From positions 1 through 54,693 of the forward strand of contig CAZUCE010000028.1 of NCBI GenBank assembly GCA_964619265.1: a stretch of 54,693 nucleotides of DNA, in the 5' to 3' direction. Within the stretch, counting starts at the first letter, position 1; each line of letters starts with the position of its first letter. This stretch comes from CAZUCE01 sp964619265. Its GTDB lineage: Bacteria; Planctomycetota; UBA1135; GCA-002686595. Both the position numbers and the translations under genes were made by a program. Of the stretch, positions 16,602-26,212 are shown in pieces. The notes under the pieces are model-generated. The model worked only from the letters and a program-made list of their open reading frames with translations, was not told the origin of the DNA and did not search any database.

Positions 16602-18248
16602 TCACGGGGTGCCCTCGAGTGGACCGACCCCCGCGTACCGAACTCCTGTCAAATTTGCGACGTCGAGCTTCCAAGTGGTCAGATCTCGAAGGCTCAGCTT
16701 GCTCAGGTCGTCGTGCCCGCACGCTCGCGCCAGGACTTTCATGAGGCCAACGCTCGCTTCAAAGAAATTCGCGAGCTGTCGAGCCGACTTTTCAACCTCG
16801 AAGCGCGCCCGCAAACCGGGTTTCTGCGTCGCGATCCCAACCGGGCAATTGTTCGTGTGGCACGCGCGCATACCAAGGCAGCCGATCGACTGAAGCGCGG
16901 CGTTCGAAATAGCGATGCCGTCCGCCCCGAGCGCGAGCGCCTTGGTGAAGTCGCCCTCATGGCGGAGCCCCCCGGTAATGATCAGCGTGACGTCGGGAGC
17001 CTTCTTGTCCAGGTGACGTCGCGCACGGGCCAATGCCGGGAGAGTTGGAATGGAAATGTTGCCCTTGAACACCTCCGGGGCCGCGCCAGTCCCCCCTCCG
17101 CGCCCGTCCAAAATGATGTAGTCGCAGGAAGCCTCAAGCGCGAAGTCGATGTCGGATTCGACGTGCTGCGCCGAGAGCTTGAATCCGATGGGGACACCGC
17201 CGGTCACCTCGCGGACCTCGTCGGCGAACTTGCGAAAGTCTGCGGCAGTATCGAGGTCCGGGAAACGCGGCGGACTGATCGCCGCCGTACCCGGCTCGAG
17301 CCCGCGGACTTCTGCGATCTTTCCGACCACCTTGTCCCCCGGTAAGTGACCTCCGGTCCCTGTTTTGGCGCCCTGGCCGCCCTTGAAATGGAACGCCTGA
17401 CAACGCGCGACCTTCTCAAGACTCCAACCGAACTTGGCGGACGCGAGCTCGTAGAAGTACCTTGAATTCGCGGCCTGCTCCTCGGGGAGCATTCCACCTT
17501 CCCCTGAACAGATGCCGGTACCGACCACCTCTGCCCCGATAGCGAGCGCCACCTTGGCCTCCTCGGAAAGAGCACCGAAGCTCATGTCGCTGACAAAGAT
17601 CGGGATCTTGAGGTGCAGCGGCTTCTTCGCCGCCGGGCCAATCACGAGCTCGGTACGAACTTCCGCTTCGTCCAGCAAGGGCTTGGTGGCGGCCTGGGCC
17701 GTGAGGATCTGCAGGTCATCCCACAGGGGCAGCTCGGTCAGCGGGACCCCCATCGCGGAGGTGGGTCCGTGATGCCCCACACCGGCATAGCCCTTCTTCG
17801 CGAGGGTCTGAGTGTGCCGATTGAACGGTTCTTCTGGCCCGCCGTGAACATCGGCGTAGAGGCCCAGATACTCGTCGCGCTGGTAGGGCTGAGGATTCGC
17901 GCGCTCGAAGGCCTCGACCTGCTGTAGGTCCACGCACACCTCATCGCCGTCGAGCCAGGCGCCGAATTTGTGGAGCGCTTCGGAATTGTTGTAGGCGCTG
18001 ACCCCGGTCTCCAGGCGGTAGTCCCAGCCGTGGAGGCCGCAGATCAAGTCATCGCCCTCCACATGCCCATCGGCCATGAGCGCCCCACGGTGCAGGCAGC
18101 GGCCATAGAGCACAGAGACCGACTCATCGTGACGAACCACGACGAGGTCAACGCCGGCGACTAGCGCGTACCGCGGCTCTCGATCCACGAGGTCGCTCCA
18201 CTTGGCGACGCAGACGTGCTTTTTCGTCTCTTTTTGCTCTGCGGTCAT
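16602..18248 (-). CDS. Rieske [2Fe-2S] domain fused to FMN-binding glutamate synthase domain
   Basis: 548 residues. Residues about 10-105 form a Rieske domain with Cys51-x-His53 and Cys70-x-x-His73. From about residue 150 the protein is the FMN/synthase domain of glutamate synthase, with GGQGAKTGTGG, LDGRGGGTGAAP and the [3Fe-4S] motif Cys457-x5-Cys463-x4-Cys468 (followed by PVGIATQ). It lacks the glutaminase domain and the C-terminal beta-helix of GltB, as in the stand-alone 'FMN-binding glutamate synthase family'. It may reduce 2-oxoglutarate and ammonia, or another substrate, with electrons supplied through the Rieske cluster. The ATG at 18248 is preferred; the upstream codons in frame are repeat-rich leader. 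First gene of the eight-gene operon. Confidence 0.9.
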   Translation of the reverse strand: MTAEQKETKKHVCVAKWSDLVDREPRYALVAGVDLVVVRHDESVSVLYGRCLHRGALMADGHVEGDDLICGLHGWDYRLETGVSAYNNSEALHKFGAWLDGDEVCVDLQQVEAFERANPQPYQRDEYLGLYADVHGGPEEPFNRHTQTLAKKGYAGVGHHGPTSAMGVPLTELPLWDDLQILTAQAATKPLLDEAEVRTELVIGPAAKKPLHLKIPIFVSDMSFGALSEEAKVALAIGAEVVGTGICSGEGGMLPEEQAANSRYFYELASAKFGWSLEKVARCQAFHFKGGQGAKTGTGGHLPGDKVVGKIAEVRGLEPGTAAISPPRFPDLDTAADFRKFADEVREVTGGVPIGFKLSAQHVESDIDFALEASCDYIILDGRGGGTGAAPEVFKGNISIPTLPALARARRHLDKKAPDVTLIITGGLRHEGDFTKALALGADGIAISNAALQSIGCLGMRACHTNNCPVGIATQKPGLRARFEVEKSARQLANFFEASVGLMKVLARACGHDDLSKLSLRDLTTWKLDVANLTGVRYAGVGPLEGTP

Positions 18249-18829
18249 TTTTTCCAGGTGCTCTAGGCAGCAGCTCCTCCCCGGGCTCTGGGCAGCAGCT
18301 GGCTCGTCGGAAGGCGCGAGTCTTCGCTTCTGGCGAAACTCAATCAAGGAAGAGAGCGCGCCCGGCCTCGCTAGGTGGCTACTGGGTGCCAGAAGGCCTC
18401 ACCCCCACAGGCCTCATGGGGCTTGGCTGGAGAGCTCCGCTCGACTCCGGGGTGCCTCCCGGCGGTGGTTGTCATGGGGCTGAACCCTAGCGACTGAAGG
18501 TCACTCCAGCCATCCCAGAGAATCGCAATCGAGTCTCTCGGAGCAGACCATAGGGGCCATAAGCGATGGCAATGGCCAGCTACTCGCGGGCGGCTTCCAA
18601 CACCAAGCCCGCCACGGGCGGCCACCACGTCCAGGTCACCGCGGAGCGTGACGGGTATCGCCCCCCCATCGTTCGGCCCAGCTCGGCCCTGTCCTGCAAC
18701 GCAGGTCAGGGCGCGGCGCCTAGCTTGCACTTCGCAGACTCCCGCGGCAGCGGGCGCGTCGCCGCGAGAGCGGCTTCCATGGGCCCTTCGAGTCCATACG
18801 CCCAGGCTTGGTCGAGGCCTCCTGCAGAA
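18249..18829. other. intergenic; expected promoter region of the redox operon
   Basis: 581 bp between two minus-strand genes. It must carry the leader and promoter of the eight-gene operon starting at 18248, but I cannot identify sigma-70 or sigma-54 boxes with confidence. The only clear structure is a direct repeat at 18260-18300. A plus-strand frame entering from 18566 is the mirror of the neighbouring gene and is not considered coding. Confidence 0.5.
18260..18300. repeat. direct repeat, 16 bp, 25-bp period
   Basis: GCTCTAGGCAGCAGCT at 18260-18275 recurs with one mismatch at 18285-18300. It begins 12 bp upstream of the start codon of the Rieske-glutamate synthase gene, so it would lie in the 5' untranslated leader of the operon. 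Confidence 0.7.
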
Positions 18830-20386
18830 CTACTTGCCCGCAGGTGGCAAGCCACTCACTTCATGCAGCTCACGGATCCCGGACTTATCCAGAACGACCC
18901 GAAACCGCTCATAGGTTTGCGCTCCAGAGACACTGCGCAAGACCAGTACCACATTGACGTGATAGAGCTTCGGGCAGTTCACCCGGCGCACGGCCCCGGC
19001 CTCCTCGTCGAAGGTCACGACCGTGCGCACAGGATCGTCCATTCGAGCCAACAGCCGCGAGACGTTGAATCGGATGATGTCGTTCACATCGAGCATGCGC
19101 CCGTGGTTGGCCGCGATCCGGCGACCCCGGAGAGTGATCTCCTTGACGTACTTGATGACCGTCTCGTTCTTGCTCCTGGGCTCAAGCACGCCGACGGCGT
19201 CACTGTGTCGCGTGTCATAGACGGGTCGCGGAACCGAGTCCGTGCGAACAAAGCTGAACATCTCCCGACACCGGCCGACTTCGCTGTCGCTCGCGGGATC
19301 ACGGATCGTGACGCTATAGTCCCAGAGAAATCGTGAGAACTGGCGATTGAAGTAGGTACGCAGCCACTCCTTGATGCGATCCTTGAACACGTAGGAAACA
19401 ACCAGCGCCAACACGAACGGATAGCTATTGATGCCGTAGTGGTCCTGGCTCCAGATGGCGGCGATGGTCGAAAAAAGCATCGCTATAGCAGCGGCAATTC
19501 CGGCCCCGACGTTGGCGATGCGCTTGCCGGCCGTCTGCTTGGAAATATCCAGGAACAGAACCGCGCTCATGAACTTCTTCAGCGCGCTGCTGCGATGGAC
19601 GTAACGCGCATTTCCGCGGGCACCATCGATGATGCTGCGGTACCCGGCCCCCCTGCGGTGCCCCTGCTCACTCAAGATCCGCTCAAGGAGCTTCGTTCGA
19701 CTGACCTCGCAAGCCTCCCGCAGCGCGCTGTTGTCCTCCAAGGTCGCGATGAATCGCGTGAAGTAGGTCTCGATACTGAGGCTGATGTACTCGTCCGCGT
19801 AGGCGTACAGTTCCTGGATCCATGCCGCGCGACGAGGCTGCACAAATTCGGACCGGTAGCCGCGAAACCGCTCCAAGACCCGGGCGACGTCCTCGGCCAA
19901 CTGCTGAGCCATTCGGTCGATGTCTTCGACCAACACGGAACCTTGCTGACTCGGATCCGCAAGGGCCGCGGCTCGGTCGCACAAAACGCCGACCTCATCG
20001 CGCAGGCCGACTTTGACCAAGCAGCCAAACAGCCGAACCTCGTGCCCTAGGCCGCCGTCCAGATCCGGGGTCGCGTCGCTCCCGATCGCGGGCATTTGCT
20101 CGAGCATCCGGTTGAGGGGAGAGCTCTCGGTCTCCTGTTCTGCAAGCGCCAGGAGGCTGATCGTCGGAGTCTTGAACCGGACGTAGGCCTGGATGTCGCT
20201 GTAGAACTGCTCGCGGCGGTAGGACTCGCGATCCACCCCCAAACTACGCGGCAAGAACACGTAAGCCTCCACCACGTATCGACTGCGGCGGCTGGTCGAG
20301 TCGATCGCGTAATCGAGCTTCACTTCGAACTGGTTGTCGTCGTGGACGCCAATTCGGGAGTCGATGAGTTCTTCGGGTTCTAGCAA
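18830..20386 (-). CDS. membrane protein of unknown function with two central helices
   Basis: I do not recognise the family. The 518-residue protein has a long soluble N-terminal half (about 1-295) rich in charged helices, two adjacent hydrophobic segments (about 303-325 and 330-348) and a soluble C-terminal part of mixed alpha/beta character. The topology suggests cytoplasmic domains on both sides of a short hairpin anchor. The start is uncertain: the frame opens with TTG at 20386, just after an in-frame stop, and no ATG lies nearby. The conserved-looking body and normal codon use support a real gene. It is separated by 243 bp from the gene before it and 581 bp from the redox operon, so it is probably its own unit. 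Confidence 0.7.
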   Translation of the reverse strand: MLEPEELIDSRIGVHDDNQFEVKLDYAIDSTSRRSRYVVEAYVFLPRSLGVDRESYRREQFYSDIQAYVRFKTPTISLLALAEQETESSPLNRMLEQMPAIGSDATPDLDGGLGHEVRLFGCLVKVGLRDEVGVLCDRAAALADPSQQGSVLVEDIDRMAQQLAEDVARVLERFRGYRSEFVQPRRAAWIQELYAYADEYISLSIETYFTRFIATLEDNSALREACEVSRTKLLERILSEQGHRRGAGYRSIIDGARGNARYVHRSSALKKFMSAVLFLDISKQTAGKRIANVGAGIAAAIAMLFSTIAAIWSQDHYGINSYPFVLALVVSYVFKDRIKEWLRTYFNRQFSRFLWDYSVTIRDPASDSEVGRCREMFSFVRTDSVPRPVYDTRHSDAVGVLEPRSKNETVIKYVKEITLRGRRIAANHGRMLDVNDIIRFNVSRLLARMDDPVRTVVTFDEEAGAVRRVNCPKLYHVNVVLVLRSVSGAQTYERFRVVLDKSGIRELHEVSGLPPAGK

Positions 20387-20629
20387 CGCAGATTCACTCG
20401 TTCATCTCCGAGTCTCACACCCCCCGGAGCCGATGTCCAGGCTTCGCCCCCCTCCGGTCTCGGCGCTGCCAATCTCTACCGCTGGACCCCGGGTAGAGCG
20501 CGAACTCGACACGAGCGCAGGGCATCGGCCGCTCCACCGCACCGATCTGGTAGCCAGCACCCCAAGCAGAACGCTACCCACCAAGGTCCCACATGGGTGC
20601 CTCACGGGACACTCAAGGGGAAGGGGCGC

Positions 20630-23584
20630 TCAGGGGGAAAACGTGACGACCGATTCTGCGCCAGGCAACACGGCGACGGACTCCACGGGAACGTCCCCGG
20701 GATCGATGGAGACCTCCCAGGTCCCAGCGGCCAGGTCGAGGATCCGTGCCTGGCCCTGCTGGGCAAGGGCGACTCGGGTCGTCTGAACACCTTCAGGCTG
20801 TTCTCCTTGGATCCTCGCCGTCACGACGACGATCCCAGTCGCTTCACCAAGAATCTGCACGCGAAGGCTGCCTCCACGCGTCAATTGAATCTCAACCCCG
20901 TCCCTGGTCTCGCCCTCCGCGACCTGGATCGGCTCGCTGAATCCCGAACCCCAACCGGGCGCCTTGGCGCGAATCACGTAGGGGCCATCTGCCGGGAGCC
21001 CCTCGAGTAGGAACCGTCCGTTTTCATCGGTTTTCACAGAGTGTTCTTGGATGCCGAGGAGTTCCTTGGCCTGCATGAAATCTTCCGCTTCGCTGGCGTT
21101 GGATCCGGTGGATGGAGGCATTAGTCGCATGGAGGCTCCGGCAATCGCTACGCCATCCGAGCCAACGACGATCCCCTCGATGGAGCGCTCGGCGAGATCA
21201 ATGTTGACCGTATTGCGGCCGGCCTGCAAGAAAACAGGAATGCTCTGAGGGAGCGCAAGCCGTTTGTGGACCACTTCGAGTCGATGCTCCCCGGCCGCGA
21301 CATCCTCAAGCTCGTAGCGACCGTTTCGATCCGTTCGCCTCGAGCCAGGAGCCTGGAGATTGCCCATGGATTGCGCCTGGACAAGCGCCACAAATTCTTC
21401 GAGGGCGCGCTCCGCGCGGCCCGGCTGAAAGGTGATCCGTGCATCCGCCAAGGTCGACTGGCCGATCCTCACGACCCCGGCGACACTGGCGCTTCTTGGC
21501 GCCTCAAGGGTCAACCTCGAAGACGACCCGCTGTTCACCTGAATCCTGTTCCAATCCTGCTCTTCAGCAACTGGAGCTCCGGTCGCCGCCATGACGGAGA
21601 CTCGAATGTTCGTGCCTGAAGTGGAAGAGGGCTCCACCAACCGAAATCCATGCACTCCGGTCGCCAAGTCCTTGAAGGTCAGCGGCCGATTCTTGGTCTT
21701 GCGGGTCCGGATCGAACCATATGGGTCTGAATGCTCGACCACGAGGCCAGAAGCCGGCTCCCCGAACGCGTCAAGAACGGTGACCTCGACGCGGCCACCT
21801 TCGACGAGGTTCGCTGTGATGTCCTGTTCGCCTCCCCCCGAAACATGGACCTCAGAATTCGACCAGTCCGCGAATCCACTTCGCTGGACGGTCAACTGGG
21901 CTAGGCCAAGCACCGCGGGACGGATTTCGCAGATTCCCTCGGCATCGGTCTTCCCACGAATCGTCCCGGACCCTGACCGGAACATGACCGCGGCAGCCGA
22001 GTCCCCCTGCTGCTCCGGACCCCGAGTCAAACGTACGCTCGCACGCTGAACGGGTTCGCCGGTCGTTGCGTCCAGAACATGAACCCGAATCAGCGGAGCA
22101 GAAGACAGCCGAACGACTCCAAGATCCGCGAGCCGCTCGTCGCCAAGTGCAAAGGGGTCCAAGTCGAGATCCAGATAGCCCTCCGCGGAAACCCGGATCT
22201 CTAAGGTCGCTTGCGGGTCCGGTGCACGCAGCTCGTTCAGCAGGACTTCACCTGACTGAAATTCCGACTCTTGGCCCGGGTGAGGAAGCGCCAAGAACTC
22301 GCTATGATTCCAACGCGTTAGAACTGTGATCGGCCCTAGAAGTTCACCCGAGTCCGCATCCACCACGGAAAACTCCACGGCTCCTCCTCCGTCCCATTCA
22401 AGTTCGACACTTTGGTTCGGAGCGGAACAGATCACTCGATCGCTGCAGGTGGTCCGCTCCAAAAACGTAGCGGGAATCTGAGCCTCAACCTGGTAGCGGC
22501 GCCCGGGCAGCAAGCCATGAATCGTGAAATGGCCTGACTCATCGACTTCTCCGGACGGGCCGGAACCGAACAACTCCCCCAAGAGAATGTCCATCGCCTG
22601 GACGTCGACCGCAGACTCGTCTTCCAACTCGCGCGCGGCCACCAAAACCCCGGTCCGCCCGGCAGGAAACCCGAGAATTCGCCCTGCAAGCTCGGCACTG
22701 GGCTGCATGGCGAGCACAAGGCCCGATCGCTCGGTCCCCATTGGCCCCGCGTCGCCGTCGAAGGTGGTTGAAGCATGAAGATCGTGAGCAACCTCCAGCG
22801 AGTATCGCCCAGGGGCGAAGTGAGCGAGCTCGAAGCGCCCCTCCGCATCTGTCGTTTCGCCCGACCCCTGACCGCTCTGGCTGGCTGTGAATTCCGCGAC
22901 TGCATCCAGCGCCATTCCCTCCCGCTCTGGCCGAACCCGAGCTCCCCCGAGGGGAGTGCCCTCGGAGGTGGTCACGATGCCGCGGAGCACAACGCCGGCT
23001 TCCAAGGTGAAGACACCCAGATCTTCCGTCCCTGATTCGCTTCGCGTCGCCCCATGGGTTGTGAAGGGTTGAAATCCACGGGCCCAAACTTCGAGCTCGA
23101 GCTCGCCCTTTCCGCGCTTGCCGCGGCTTACCTCGAACCTCCCGTCAGAATCGGTGCGCGCCCAAGTCCCTGGATTGCCCTCCCGGTATCCACTGCTCGT
23201 CTGGATGCCGATCGCTCCACTGCGAAGCATGGCGTTGATCCCGGACACTTGAACTTCGGCATCAGGAATCGGATGTCCCGCAGCATCCACCACGACTCCC
23301 CTCAACCCTGGAACCTCCTTCTGCTGCTGCTTCGCGGTCGCTCGCGGAGCACTCTGCTCGCGAGCGATCGATTCCCGACGAACCGGTGCCTGCTCGGCAT
23401 CGACCGTGGCCTTGCCTCCTGAGACAAGGCCCGGGGACGCGCCCTCGATTCGCATCTCCGGCTCGAGCGGGACGCTAGCTGCGGATTCTGGCGCGACCGG
23501 CTGGGGTTCGTCCATCAGCCAAAGGCCGAGACCGAGGCCCATTGCAGCAAACAGGCTCAGGAGAACTACTTTCGTCGAATTCAT
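20630..23584 (-). CDS. large membrane-anchored protein with repeated CarboxypepD_reg (Ig-like) domains
   Basis: 984 residues. A hydrophobic helix at residues 5-23 is an uncleaved anchor or signal peptide. A Pro/Ala/Glu/Gln-rich linker follows (about 25-95). The rest is a string of carboxypeptidase regulatory-like or transthyretin-like beta-sandwich domains, each starting like 'GVVVDAAGHPIPDAEV', 'GIVTTSEGTPLGGARV', 'VHVLDATTGEPVQRASV' or 'GIVVGSDGVAIAGASM' and ending like 'TDADGRFE' or 'DENGRFLLEGLPADG'. I count at least six. Such proteins are extracytoplasmic and structural or adhesive; no catalytic domain is visible. The family is expanded in Planctomycetota, Bacteroidota and Myxococcota. 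It starts 271 bp after the SGNH hydrolase gene, with no sign of coupling. Confidence 0.88.
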   Translation of the reverse strand: MNSTKVVLLSLFAAMGLGLGLWLMDEPQPVAPESAASVPLEPEMRIEGASPGLVSGGKATVDAEQAPVRRESIAREQSAPRATAKQQQKEVPGLRGVVVDAAGHPIPDAEVQVSGINAMLRSGAIGIQTSSGYREGNPGTWARTDSDGRFEVSRGKRGKGELELEVWARGFQPFTTHGATRSESGTEDLGVFTLEAGVVLRGIVTTSEGTPLGGARVRPEREGMALDAVAEFTASQSGQGSGETTDAEGRFELAHFAPGRYSLEVAHDLHASTTFDGDAGPMGTERSGLVLAMQPSAELAGRILGFPAGRTGVLVAARELEDESAVDVQAMDILLGELFGSGPSGEVDESGHFTIHGLLPGRRYQVEAQIPATFLERTTCSDRVICSAPNQSVELEWDGGGAVEFSVVDADSGELLGPITVLTRWNHSEFLALPHPGQESEFQSGEVLLNELRAPDPQATLEIRVSAEGYLDLDLDPFALGDERLADLGVVRLSSAPLIRVHVLDATTGEPVQRASVRLTRGPEQQGDSAAAVMFRSGSGTIRGKTDAEGICEIRPAVLGLAQLTVQRSGFADWSNSEVHVSGGGEQDITANLVEGGRVEVTVLDAFGEPASGLVVEHSDPYGSIRTRKTKNRPLTFKDLATGVHGFRLVEPSSTSGTNIRVSVMAATGAPVAEEQDWNRIQVNSGSSSRLTLEAPRSASVAGVVRIGQSTLADARITFQPGRAERALEEFVALVQAQSMGNLQAPGSRRTDRNGRYELEDVAAGEHRLEVVHKRLALPQSIPVFLQAGRNTVNIDLAERSIEGIVVGSDGVAIAGASMRLMPPSTGSNASEAEDFMQAKELLGIQEHSVKTDENGRFLLEGLPADGPYVIRAKAPGWGSGFSEPIQVAEGETRDGVEIQLTRGGSLRVQILGEATGIVVVTARIQGEQPEGVQTTRVALAQQGQARILDLAAGTWEVSIDPGDVPVESVAVLPGAESVVTFSP

Positions 23585-23855
23585 CGGAGAGGGGCGATCT
23601 GTAGGGAACCAGCAGGGAATCTGACCTTACTACGCCGCGCCCATCCGGCTATCTCCAAGCCCCTCGCCAGGCCCAGTATTCCGCTGAGCTAGAGCCTGCC
23701 GGAACCACCGAGCTTGGCAGCCTCTGCCAGCGTGGACTCGCAGCCCGGCCCATCCTGGATGCTGCCTAGCCCGCTCTGCACTCAGCCGGCCTCCCGAGCA
23801 CCCTTCATGGAAGCTCACCGTTCGCGCCGCCACTCCCTATCCGGCCGGATTCGGG

Positions 23856-24839
23856 TCAGCGTCCGAGCAACCAGCTCGCAATCGCTTCCGCCACCACGTC
23901 TGCCCCATCGGCATTGGGATGCAACCGGTCCCCGGGAAGCGCAAGCTCACGACCCGCTCCGATCAACTCTTCGCGAACCGCTGCGGTGAGATCCAGCACG
24001 CGAAAGCCGCGCGCTTCGGCCAGCCGGGCGGCGAGCTCATGCTCTTCCGTCCGGGGATAAACCCGTCTGCGCGTCATGCTTGGCATGACAACTACCGAGA
24101 CGGGCAGCCCCAATCCCCGGGAAACCGTCGCGATTCGATCAAATCCCCGCTCCACAACGGAACTGTCGCCGGACGCAGCCTTGCGTTCCTGCGCACCGAT
24201 CGTCTTGGATTTCTTCGGAGTGAAAGCGCCCGAAGCCAGCCGATAGAGGTGGCTCGCGCGGCTCATGATCCGCTGAAACTCCGAGGACGTCGAGGTCCGG
24301 TGAATGATCTGGAGTGCCTGGCCGGCTCCCTCCATCGCAGCCTTACGAGCCACTCCCTCGGGAAGTCGGTCGAGTGCCTGGAAGTCATTCAAACAAAACA
24401 GAAGGACGACTTGATCGGCCTCCAGTTCCGGCAGCAGAACCTCCAGGCGCCTTGCCTCCTGGACGGTGTTGTAGCCGGCTACTCCAAGGTTCAACACCTC
24501 GGCTTCTAGCCCACCCTCGCGCAAGTGCTCTTCCAATCGAGCCGGGATGGTCTGGTGGTCCTCCAGTTCAATGCCATAAGCAATCGAATCGCCTGTAAAC
24601 ACGATCCGCGTCCGAGCCTTGGGCGTCTCGAGTTCCCCGCCGCGGAAACCCGCCTGGTTGATCGATTCGTACCCCGCGTTCGGCTCCCACAAGAGCTCCG
24701 GATCCGCACTGGTCACCACCGCACCAAACGGAACCGCCGCGAACGTGGGTGCTAGCCCCAATCCACGAACAGCGATTTCACAAACGAGGAGCCCCGCCAA
24801 GGCGGATCCGATGGCCAAACCTGTTCGGCGGTATCGCAT
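23856..24839 (-). CDS. SGNH/GDSL-family hydrolase, membrane-anchored
   Basis: Predicted esterase or lipase of the SGNH fold. An N-terminal hydrophobic segment (about 5-25) anchors or exports it. Block I is FTGDSIAYG with nucleophile Ser85. Block II glycine is in NLGVAGYNT, block III asparagine is in CLNDF, and block V is DRLHPN with Asp304 and His307. All four SGNH positions are therefore intact. Members act on O-acetyl groups of sugars or on lipids; the substrate is unknown. The gene lies alone between the REC-EAL gene (202 bp upstream) and the Ig-like repeat gene. Confidence 0.88.
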   Translation of the reverse strand: MRYRRTGLAIGSALAGLLVCEIAVRGLGLAPTFAAVPFGAVVTSADPELLWEPNAGYESINQAGFRGGELETPKARTRIVFTGDSIAYGIELEDHQTIPARLEEHLREGGLEAEVLNLGVAGYNTVQEARRLEVLLPELEADQVVLLFCLNDFQALDRLPEGVARKAAMEGAGQALQIIHRTSTSSEFQRIMSRASHLYRLASGAFTPKKSKTIGAQERKAASGDSSVVERGFDRIATVSRGLGLPVSVVVMPSMTRRRVYPRTEEHELAARLAEARGFRVLDLTAAVREELIGAGRELALPGDRLHPNADGADVVAEAIASWLLGR

Positions 24840-25041
24840 TCCCCATCAGAATACAGCAGAGCGAGCAATCCCCGGTCCTTCGCAATGAAGCCCCGGCCCC
24901 CCATGCCGCAACCTCTAAAAGGGCGGGCGCCGGCGGCGGCCTTACATTTGCGCCCTGCGGGCGAACCACCAGGCGCCCCCGTGAGCAATGCACCGGGCAA
25001 GCCCCAGGGTCCGCCTGGCTCAAAATTCCGTAAATCCGAAC

Positions 25042-26202
25042 TCAGGCAGCTCGCCTCTTTGGGAATTCGGAGACCCCCAGGGGGCGTCCGAGGTGATACC
25101 CCTGCAGGAGAGTGCAACCGAGCCGCATAACTTCGGCGGCTTCCTCCTGGCACTCGATTCCCTCCGCAACACAGTCGATGTCGAGATCGATGCAGGCACT
25201 CGCCATTGCGCCCAGAATCCTCTGCTTGGTCGGTGAGAGGTGAATATCACGCACCAGGTCCATGTCCAACTTGACCACATCGGGACTCAGCAGCGCAAAA
25301 CTCGTCAAGCCCGCGTAGCCAGCCCCGAGGTCGTCGACTGCGATCCGGTAACCGAAGGATCGTAGCTGCGCGACTCTCTCGTGCAGTCGATCTTCGTCGG
25401 CGATGGCTTCGCGCTCGGTAAGCTCGACAACAACTCGGCTTGCATGATCATGAAGCGGCCCGCTCGGTCCGAGCAAATGCACCTCGAAGAGCTGGTCAAC
25501 TTCCAGATTGATGAACAGACTAGCTTCCGCGGGCAACGCCGGTACATCGGCAGCAACAAGTTCAAGCAAACGGTGCGTCAACTCCGCGCCGCGCCCTAGG
25601 TCCTTCGCTGCCGCCAAGAGCAGCCCCGGTGAACTCAGTTGCGCATGGGAACAACGCATGAGCGCTTCAAACGAATAGAGTCGCTTTGTCTTTGCCGAGT
25701 AGATCGGTTGAAAGACGACTTGGAGCTGCTCGAGCGCGGCCTCAAAAAGGGCCTCTCGGTCCAATCTCCCGATGGATCCGTGCTCGAACTGCCAGCCGCG
25801 AAAAGCTAGCTGTTCATCGCGCAGGTCCAATCCTGCCTGGATGGTCGACGCGACCTCTTCAGGTGGACACGGCTTCATCAGAAACCGATACAGGTCTGCC
25901 GAGTTGATAGCCTGGACGGCCGCCTCCAAAGTGGCTTGACCGGAGAGCATAATCCGAACGGTGTCGGGGTCCAGGCCCTTCACCTTAGACAGGAGTTCGG
26001 CACCGGAAATCCCCGGCATGCGCTCATCCGACACGATCACGGAGATCTTGTTCTTAGAACAGATCTCCAAGGCCTCCGACCCGTTTTCGGCCGTCAGGAC
26101 ATGCCACGGCAGCTTTCGCATGGACACCCGAAGCGATTCAGTGACCTGCGGCTCATCATCGACAAGCAAGATCGTGGGTCGTTCAGATTTGGGGGTTGTC
26201 AT
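25042..26202 (-). CDS. response regulator with EAL (c-di-GMP phosphodiesterase) domain
   Basis: 386 residues. The receiver domain (about 8-125) has phospho-acceptor Asp59 and Lys110. The EAL domain (about 150-378) looks catalytically complete: Glu179 of the EAL signature, Asn232, Glu260 and Glu263 region, Asp290-Asp291, Lys311, Glu347 and Glu350, and Gln367. It should hydrolyse c-di-GMP to pGpG, controlled by phosphorylation. The ATG at 26202 follows the previous stop by 10 bp; the open extension upstream lies inside the previous gene. It ends the H-NOX operon and corresponds in role to HnoB of Shewanella oneidensis, where phosphorylation by the H-NOX-controlled kinase activates the phosphodiesterase. 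No GGDEF domain is encoded nearby. Confidence 0.92.
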   Translation of the reverse strand: MTTPKSERPTILLVDDEPQVTESLRVSMRKLPWHVLTAENGSEALEICSKNKISVIVSDERMPGISGAELLSKVKGLDPDTVRIMLSGQATLEAAVQAINSADLYRFLMKPCPPEEVASTIQAGLDLRDEQLAFRGWQFEHGSIGRLDREALFEAALEQLQVVFQPIYSAKTKRLYSFEALMRCSHAQLSSPGLLLAAAKDLGRGAELTHRLLELVAADVPALPAEASLFINLEVDQLFEVHLLGPSGPLHDHASRVVVELTEREAIADEDRLHERVAQLRSFGYRIAVDDLGAGYAGLTSFALLSPDVVKLDMDLVRDIHLSPTKQRILGAMASACIDLDIDCVAEGIECQEEAAEVMRLGCTLLQGYHLGRPLGVSEFPKRRAA

Positions 26203-26212
26203 GTCTGCTTGC

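Noticed and set aside
18249..18829. Sigma-54 type promoter for the redox operon
   Set aside because: I scanned for TGGCAC-N5-TTGC on the minus strand and found no good match.
19439..20050. 203-codon open frame on the plus strand
   Set aside because: It lies wholly inside the minus-strand membrane protein gene, with atypical composition; it is a shadow frame caused by high GC.
24840..25041. Possible c-di-GMP riboswitch or other structured RNA near the EAL gene
   Set aside because: Short GC hairpins are present, but none of the conserved GEMM riboswitch bases could be matched.
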